From Amanita rubescens (taxonomy: Eukaryota > Basidiomycota > Agaricomycetes > Agaricales > Amanitaceae): a stretch of DNA of 16,153 nucleotides. Of this stretch, positions 10,234 to 16,153 are shown one piece after another. The stretch is taken from the NCBI GenBank assembly GCA_015039365.1, contig WION01000791.1, positions 1-16,153 of the forward strand, read 5' to 3'. The notes below the pieces were generated by a model that saw only the letters and a list, made by a program, of their open reading frames with translations, was not told where the DNA came from and did not search any database. Position 1 is the first letter of the stretch, and each line of letters starts with the position of its first letter. A program made the position numbers and the translations under genes.

Positions 10234-12621
10234 ATGATCCAAATACAAGGTATGTGTGCCACTGGCAAGTGTGATGTGTGTTACAATTGCTTTTGTCTTT
10301 GACAACCAGTGGCCACTCCCACAGAACCACAAGTAACAAAAATAACATTATAGGGGACAACCAACCTTCCTTTCCAGTTGTGGCCAGCTCAGGTGGCAAT
10401 TTCTTCACTGGAGCTCAGAATGTTTTTGTCACAGGCAGCCAGTTGTTTGGGGTCCAGGGGAATTACTACAATGTATGTAACTTTGGGCTAGCTTGAGTGT
10501 GATGATATCAATGATCATGATAACTCTTAGCAAACAATTCATCACTCAGTTGTTTCTCCTGATATCATACCACCCTTGCCTCCTCTGGGGCATTCTAGTG
10601 CCATGTTTACAGGTCGTGGTATATACCTAGAGAGGCTAAAGGATTATTTTGAGTCCAGTGCCAAAGGACAAAGGAAGTCATTTCTTTTGCATGGTATGGG
10701 AGGCATTGGAAAGACTCAAATTTGCTTCAAATTCATTGAAGAACATGAAACATTGTGAGTGCTACTAGACACTTTACATGGCTAGATAGTAAGAGGATTG
10801 AGTAAAGTCTTTCATAGATTTTCTGACATATTTTGGATTGATGCTTCTTCAGAGAGTATGATTGATCTCAGACTCAAGCAGATTGCTCAGGCAAATAGTG
10901 GCACTGCTGAGGCTGCCTCTTCAGCTGGATCTGCTCTCAAGTGGATTTCTAAAAAGTTGAATTGGTTGATGATATATGATAATGTAGATGGTGGATACCA
11001 AGTGGTAGAAAAGTTCCTTCCTCCTGGGAATGGAGGAAATATCTTGATAACAAGCAGGAATTTGGAACTGATGAGAATCACAGGGAATTCAATGGAGGTT
11101 CTTGAAATGGGAGAAGAAGAGGCATTATCTCTGCTATCAAAATCTGCCAAGCTAAATTATGCATCAGAAAATATCCAAACCATGGCCAAACAGCTTGTTT
11201 CAATGCTGGGAGGGATTCCACTTGCAATTGACCAAGCTGGGGCATATATGCTAACTTGTAAATGCCCCCTTAATGATTATCTGGAATTATATGCCAAGAA
11301 TCATAATCAATTAATGTCTAATCCTTTATTTGAAGGGGCATCTGATTATGGATCCTGCACCTATGGAACTTGGGAAATGTCAATGAAAGAGATTGAAGCA
11401 AGAGCTGCACAAAAAAGCAATCCTAAAGCTATAGCAGCTGAGAGTGCTATTACTCTATATCATATAATTGCATTTTTACATTATGAGAATATACCAGAAG
11501 AGTTGTTCAAAAATGCTGCAGAGAACTATAAGAAGAGAAACATTGATAAAGAAAAGGAATCTGGTCTCCCTCTTTCAATAACAATGTTAAATCCTAAGGT
11601 CTTGTTCTTGGATGAAAAAGGGGAATGGAATAAAATGCAATTTCAATTAGGAATTCAAGTGCTGCTGTCATTTTCCCTCATGAAGAGTAGTGGAAACCTT
11701 TATTCAGTGCATCCTTTAGTGCATGCTTGGAGCAGGAATAGAGTTCCAAAGATGGAAATTGCCCAGCAGTTTCTTATGACAAAGGCATTTCTGGGTTGTT
11801 CCATGGAGTTGGACTATGAGATTGGCAATTATGAATATTGTGCATTGCTTGCACCACACATAAGAACAATCAATAATCAAGCAGCACTGCTGAATCTAAA
11901 CAGCTTATATTATGATGATGAATGCAATCGATTTTCACTTGTATTCCATCAGATTGGGAGTTGGAATGAACTGGAAAAGCTAAGGATGTGGATGCTGGAA
12001 AGAAGGAAAGCAAATTTTGGACCAAAACATCCATTTGTTCTGAATAGCATGGCTCATCTAGCATCCACATACAGGAAGCAGGGGAGGTGGGATGAGGCAG
12101 AGAAGCTTTTTGCAGAAGTCATGGAGGCAAGCAAAGAAAAGCTTGGATCACAGCACCCACACACTCTTACCAGCATGAATAATCTAGCATCCACATACTG
12201 GAACAAGGGGAAGTGGGATGAGGCAGAGAAGCTCCAGGTAGAAGTCATGGAGGCAAGCAAAGAAAAGCTTGGATCGCAGCACCCAGACACTCTTACCAGC
12301 ATGGCTAATCTTGCATCCACATATGGAAACCAGGGGAGGTGGGATGAGGCAGAGAAGCTCCAGGTAGAAGTCATGGAGGCAAGGAAAGAAAAGCTTGGAT
12401 CACAGCACCCACACACTCTTAACAGCATGGCTAATCTAGCATCCACATATGGAAACCAGGGGAGGTGGGATGAGGCAGAGAAGCTTTTTGTAGAAGTCAT
12501 GGAGGCAAGGAAAGAAAAGCTTGGATCACAGCACCCAGACACTCTTACCAGCATGGCTAATCTAGGCATCCACATACAGGGAACCAGGGGAGGTGGGATG
12601 AGGCAGAGAAACTTTTTGTAG
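10234..12621 (+). CDS. NB-ARC/TPR STAND protein (fungal NLR-like)
   Basis: Favoured exons are 10234-10249, 10354-10472, 10531-10754 and 10818-12621 (720 residues). Introns are GT-AG of 58-104 nt; the two downstream ones are well supported by frame, and the 16-nt first exon is inferred because no other ATG fits. Residues 16-45 form a Gly/Asn-rich N-terminal motif with NFFTGAQNVFVTGS. The NTPase core has Walker A GMGGIGKTQ (100-108), Walker B LMIYDN (170-175), sensor-like ILITSRN (195-201), GLPL-like GGIPLAID (251-258) and a VHPLVHAWSR motif in the MHD-like place. From about 523 come TPRs of 42 residues with GRWDEAEKL, kinesin-light-chain style. In fungi such STAND proteins act in non-self recognition or regulated cell death; ligand and output are unknown here. 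After the fourth full TPR, two inserted bases shift the frame and give a short novel tail. The gene is CpG-depleted and AT-richer than its neighbours. Confidence 0.8.
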
Positions 12622-13055
12622 AAGTCATGGAGGCAAGGAAAGAAAAGCTTGGATCACAGCACCCAGATACTCTTACCAGCATGTCTAATCTAGCATGCAC
12701 ATACATGAACCAGGGGAGGTGGGATGAGGCAGAGAAGGCTCCAGGTAGAAGTCATGGAGGCAAGCAAAGAAAAGCTTGGATCACAGCACCCAGCACACTC
12801 TTACCAGCATGGCTAATCTAGCATGCACATACATGGAACCAGGGGAGGTGGGATGAGGCAGAGAAGCCTTTTGTAGAAGTGCATGGAGGACAAGCAAAGA
12901 AAAGCTTGGTTCACAGCACCCAGACACTCTTACCTAGCATGGCTAATCTAGCATGCACATACAGGGTAGGTGAGATGAGGCAGCACAAGCTTTTTTGTAG
13001 ACAGTTATGGAGGAAAGCTTGGTTCACAGCACCAAACACACTTTTCTAGCATTGC
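12028..13055 (+). repeat. 126-bp tandem repeat array encoding TPRs, decaying at the 3' end
   Basis: The GATGAGGCAG core recurs at 12091, 12217, 12343 and 12469, spaced exactly 126 bp (42 codons). It then appears at 12597 (128), 12723 (126), 12852 (129) and 12974 (122), followed by a degraded partial unit ending near 13055. The first units encode intact TPRs of the NLR gene. From about 12555 on, units differ from the early ones mainly by single inserted bases (for example CTAGGCATC at 12563, GAAGGCTCC near 12736, CCCAGCACAC near 12790), so no continuous frame survives. The perfect 126-bp register and close similarity of neighbours point to unequal crossing-over or slippage. Confidence 0.9.
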
Positions 13056-13400
13056 CCACTGTGGGTGGATCGGGACCTGAAGTAGGCCCCAGATCAATGT
13101 ATGAGGAGAGAAGCCACATCTCCCCACCTCACTGCCATGATGACCAGTTATCTATCTTCTTAGTCATTAGTTACCTGACTCCTGTCACCTAAGGTCCTAA
13201 AACGCCCAAGTCCAGCTTTATGCTTTAGTTGACATCATTAATATAGATTGTAAAAGTTCATTCCCTTTCAGCTTTATCCACATGAATCTGCAATCAGCCC
13301 TCAAGGCTGGCATACACAGATGCTAAGTTCATTTAACTTGTTCTTAAAAAACCTTTTGTTGTCCTCATGATATACTTATCTCTCTTTTTTACCCAACCTT
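13056..13400. other. Gene-free spacer between NLR tail and MFS 3' end
   Basis: This CpG-poor, AT-rich stretch lies between the degraded TPR units and the MFS stop. No coding frame of substance is seen; a plus-strand frame at 13007-13192 is 61 codons without motif and begins in the broken repeats. The two convergent genes probably end within or next to it. No repeat or terminator can be named. Confidence 0.4.
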
Positions 13401-15170
13401 CTAATCATTCCGCCCATCTGGGTGTGATGGCACCAAAGCCCATAATCCTATCATAACACCATCATAACCACAAGTCTGTTCACACATCATCAGTACAATC
13501 ATACACAACCAAAAAACTACAGCACTCACAGAGGCTGCAAACTCCCAATCCCCATTTCTCCGCCACTGCACCTGTCATGAATGGTAACAGCGCACTCCTG
13601 CTTGACCAAAACCTGCTAACCATCCAATGGCGCCAGTGAGTATCCATGGAGGGAGAACCTTCCCAGAGTGATTCATTGTAATAGGGTACATTGGCCCGAG
13701 GAGGAGACCAATGATAGATACAAATATAGCATCCCCCACGAGTGAAGGGGTAAACCAGATGAGAAATTCGAGGCTAAAAGGATGAGAGTAGGTGGTATAG
13801 TGGACAGATGAATGCATACCCAATAGCAAATGACACCATAAATGAAAATGACACGTCGTTCACCGACCTTTTGTTAACCCATAGTAATACAATACGGCCT
13901 GCTGTCAGACCTGTAACAAACAATTGGTTTGTCGATCAGTGCTGACGGAAATATGCCCATACCCCCGAAGAAGCCAGACGATATATATCCAGACGAGGGA
14001 CCTCCATGGCGAACTTTAACAATGAACGTAACAATCCAGCTATAGCAAAATCAACATTGGCACGATCCCGAAAACAGATAATTTGACCTCCAATTGTGAC
14101 CTCCACACCAACGTAGACGAGTAAAGAAAAACGCGAGGTAATGAACTGCTTTAGAGCGGATGATTTGGCTAAATGTGCTATCCTCTGTCGTACTCTTTGC
14201 AGTAGATCCTTGCCCGATTTCCGCGAGCATTCTATTCGAACCGTAAGTTTGAGTCCCGGTCCTGGCTCGGAGTCGCTTACCATCTTGCGTTCTGAATCCA
14301 AACACAGTAGCCAGAATGGCCATATTCGAGATAGCAATTCCAACAGAAACAAGATAATGGTAAGACCAATGAGGGAGATGAGAAAACTGTGTTGATACGA
14401 GAGGTGCGCAGAGCGCACCTGCACCTGAATACGGATTGAAAGGGGCGAAAGGAATGTATGAATGAAGCCACGCACCGTATGCGGCATGTAGAATTCCCAT
14501 TTTAGTGTGTGCGTTATTTTTTAGGCTGGCGACGTATCCATTTGGGAGAGCGTCCTATGGCGGCAGTCAATTTCAAGACCAAAGGGAGTAAGAAACAGTG
14601 ACGCACAAGCTGGGCCATTCCCATTCCGTTAAAGGTGAATGACATGACGTATACTGGGAATGGGGGCGCGGACGATTGGATGGAATATCCCATCACGGGA
14701 GGATGCTACCTGCGATAGGGTGAGTTGAGAGTAGTAACGGGCCAGGGATCCTAGCGGTATACAATCAAAAGCGACTGGGGTAGCCCGATCGTCAAAGTTT
14801 GGCATACGTAAAGTTGGTAATCTAACGCACCTTCCCAAGTCCTAGCTTGTCCGAAAGCGGTACGACCAACAACGCTCCCATTATAAATCCTGTGCACACA
14901 AACATCTTGGTCAGCCCCAGCAACTTGAATTCGATGAGTCGCGACACCTACCACACACGCAAACACAAATATGAGGGAAACAACGATGTAGCTCACCCCG
15001 TACACGCTCTGAATCCTAGGCAACATGGACCGGTACTGCCATCGTTCCATCCGACGAGGAAAATAGTCCAGCAGAGGGGAGGAACTGGATCCGTTCTCTC
15101 TGGACGTTTTGAAGTTTGCACAGGCGGCGGGTGTTCGGAGCTCAAGCTCAAGCTGTTTGATTACGATCAC
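13401..15170 (-). pseudogene. Major facilitator superfamily transporter gene with multiple frameshifts
   Basis: Read on the minus strand, a fungal MFS gene (resembling the YMR155W/FucP-like type) can be followed across about eight to nine exons with GT-AG introns. Clear parts are LVGWNDGSTGP then LLPRIQSVYG (15080-14990), GALLVVPLSDKLGLGK (exon 14889-14831, a motif-A equivalent), PPFPVYVMSFTFNGMGMAQ (about 14675-14610), NGYVASLKNNAHTKMGILHA (exon 14554-14476), AGALCAPLVSTQF (exon 14424-14281), YVGVEVTIGG, VRHGGPSSGYISSGFFGG, GLLLGPMYPITMNHSG, and a C-terminal WALVP ending in TAG at 13401-13403. The frame breaks at single bases near 15078, 15026, 14125, 14088, 13870, 13829, 13597 and 13455, and possibly near 15100 and 14690. 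Motifs on both sides of each break are preserved and no in-frame nonsense substitution is obvious. Either it is a young pseudogene or the assembled sequence has base errors. The start at 15170 is only the nearest ATG. Confidence 0.75.
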
Positions 15171-15855
15171 CGGATTGGGATGGAGTGACGGTCGAGCGAT
15201 CTACAACGAGACATATCGACTTTCGAACCAGTTGTGTTGAGCAGTTGAGTTCAGCGCCCGAACTCATTTTTTTCTCTTGGAAAGCGCAGCAGGAGGAGGA
15301 TCAAGAACCAGGCTCCAACGGTCCGATTTATGGATTCGGGACACTCTTGACTCGAATGACGGCCATTCAAGTTAACTCCGTAATCAGGACGGAGAAACTT
15401 CGGAGATGTTACGAAATCACTAGCTTGGCACGTGCCCTTTCTATTTAAATGCACCATATGAATCTGATGCTTGACACTTGTCCGTTTGTCAAACGCCGCT
15501 CATGAGCCTTGCTTTTCCCAGAGGTTGCTTTCAATCACTCTACGGATCATCCTAACAGATATGAACAGGGGGCTTACTTAAATTTTATTCAAATAATGAT
15601 CAAGCTCCGTTGTCGCCAGCTGGACAATGACTTTTCGAATGAATTCATCAAAAACCGTCACCATATCCGAGAACCTCATGAGAAATCAGAATACCTCAAT
15701 GTGTATTACGGCGCAGGCGTGAGATGCTCCGGGCTACTGATTATGACGTCAAGAAAAATACGAGAGGGATGGGAAGAGATAATGCGATTATTCTCCTTTC
15801 TAAACACACTCGTATATGCGTCGAACACCATGGCGTCCACCTTAAGAAAATTTCC
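15171..15855. promoter_or_regulatory. Upstream region of the MFS gene, no supported gene
   Basis: Two plus-strand frames (15185-15448 and 15509-15859) lack family motifs and credible starts. The region contains a perfect 10-bp palindrome GGCACGTGCC (15427-15436, an E-box core), and a TATTTAAAT element beginning about seven bases further on, about 270 bp before the presumed MFS start. Read on the minus strand, the TATA-like element comes first and the E-box lies between it and the gene. A TGACGTCA palindrome is at 15744-15751. These are promoter-like, but the target strand cannot be settled. Confidence 0.35.
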
Positions 15856-16152
15856 CTAGATCCATATCTTGAATATACGCAAGCCTAGTCGCGCCTCCAA
15901 AACGATCCTCGTCCAGCAAAAGGGTGACATAATACATTCGCGAGAGGAGACGTGACAAGGTCGGAGCGTCCTTGCACATAGCATTGAGAGATGAAGTTCA
16001 TCGTTCGACTTCAAACCAGGTGGGAAGACAGCAGACAGCGCGCAAAAGAGAGAAAGAAAGCGCGACGTGCCTGCAGCCACCATCGCATCTTTGCAAGCAG
16101 GACTCAACGCGCAATCTGCTACGGTCAGTGTACGAAGTCTGGAGAACGACCT
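15856..16152 (-). CDS. Possible 3' end of a gene entering from the right edge
   Basis: On the minus strand a frame is open from the window edge to a TAG at 15856-15858 (98 codons). It begins with FSRLRTLTVADCALSPACKD, whose LxxLxLxxCxL spacing recalls a leucine-rich repeat, as in fungal F-box/LRR proteins. The rest, from about residue 30, is unlike any family I recognise and may contain an unrecognised intron. With the 5' part outside the window, neither the gene nor its product can be confirmed; a chance open frame is quite possible. Confidence 0.2.
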   Translation of the reverse strand, partial: RSFSRLRTLTVADCALSPACKDAMVAAGTSRFLSLFCALSAVFPPGLKSNDELHLSMLCARTLRPCHVSSRECIMSPFCWTRIVLEARLGLRIFKIWI

Positions 16153-16153
16153 G

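Noticed and set aside
10576..10758. Separate small protein with a P-loop
   Set aside because: It is one exon of the NLR gene: the GTGAGT donor at 10755 and acceptor at 10817 restore the frame into FSDIFWIDAS, as expected for the NB-ARC domain.
12054..12575. 173-residue minus-strand open frame with 42-residue periodicity
   Set aside because: It is the antisense shadow of the TPR array; because the unit is 126 bp, a multiple of three, any open antisense frame repeats too. It has no independent motif.
14402..14419. Perfect stem AGGTGCGC / GCGCACCT with a 2-3 nt loop
   Set aside because: It lies inside a conserved MFS exon and is explained by codons for an Ala-Gly-Ala-Leu-Cys-Ala-Pro stretch; a regulatory role is not needed.
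15222..15240. TTCGAA-containing stretch as a tRNA T-loop
   Set aside because: No acceptor stem, anticodon stem or box A at the right distance on either strand.

Overview
The window looks like genomic DNA from an Agaricomycete-type basidiomycete fungus. The genes are split by many short (about 47-105 nt) GT-AG introns. The RING and CSC1-type proteins read like filamentous basidiomycete orthologues. The NB-ARC/TPR gene belongs to the large STAND/NLR families that are expanded in mushrooms. No rRNA, tRNA, CRISPR array or prokaryotic operon signal is visible. All family assignments come from reading motifs, not from a search.

Layout. 1-410 is one copy of a dispersed repeat, and its inverted partner lies at about 9075-9486. 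411-3559 holds no gene I can support. 3560-5624 (+) is a four-exon gene for a 634-residue RING-finger E3-ligase-like protein of the MGRN1/RNF157 type. Only 211 bp later, 5836-8922 (+) is a ten-exon gene for an 869-residue CSC1/DUF221 (OSCA/TMEM63-like) membrane channel; the gap carries a perfect CRE palindrome. Both genes are fully in frame with clean splice sites. 9487-10233 is CpG-rich intergenic DNA. 10234-12621 (+) is an NB-ARC/TPR NLR-like gene (720 residues in the favoured model) whose TPRs are encoded by a 126-bp tandem array that runs on, increasingly broken, to about 13055. 13401-15170 (-) is an MFS transporter gene with intact splice sites and family motifs but at least eight single-base frame breaks. 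15171-15855 is intergenic, and the right edge may carry the 3' end of another minus-strand gene.

The most notable signals are these. First, a block from about 10195 to 13560 covering the NLR gene is almost free of CpG (six by eye in about 3.4 kb), next to DNA with about nine CpG in 60 bp; this suggests methylation-driven or RIP-like mutation of an NLR family copy. Second, single-base indels are confined to about 12.55-15.1 kb, hitting both the TPR tail and the MFS gene, while the genes to the left are clean. Third, the NLR has a short Gly/Asn-rich N-terminal motif instead of a classical effector domain. Fourth, an inverted repeat pair with Pol III A/B-box-like motifs flanks the RING-CSC1 block.

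The genes do not form a pathway that I can demonstrate. The RING and CSC1 genes are tandem housekeeping-type genes, whereas the NLR and the damaged MFS gene form a faster-changing accessory segment.
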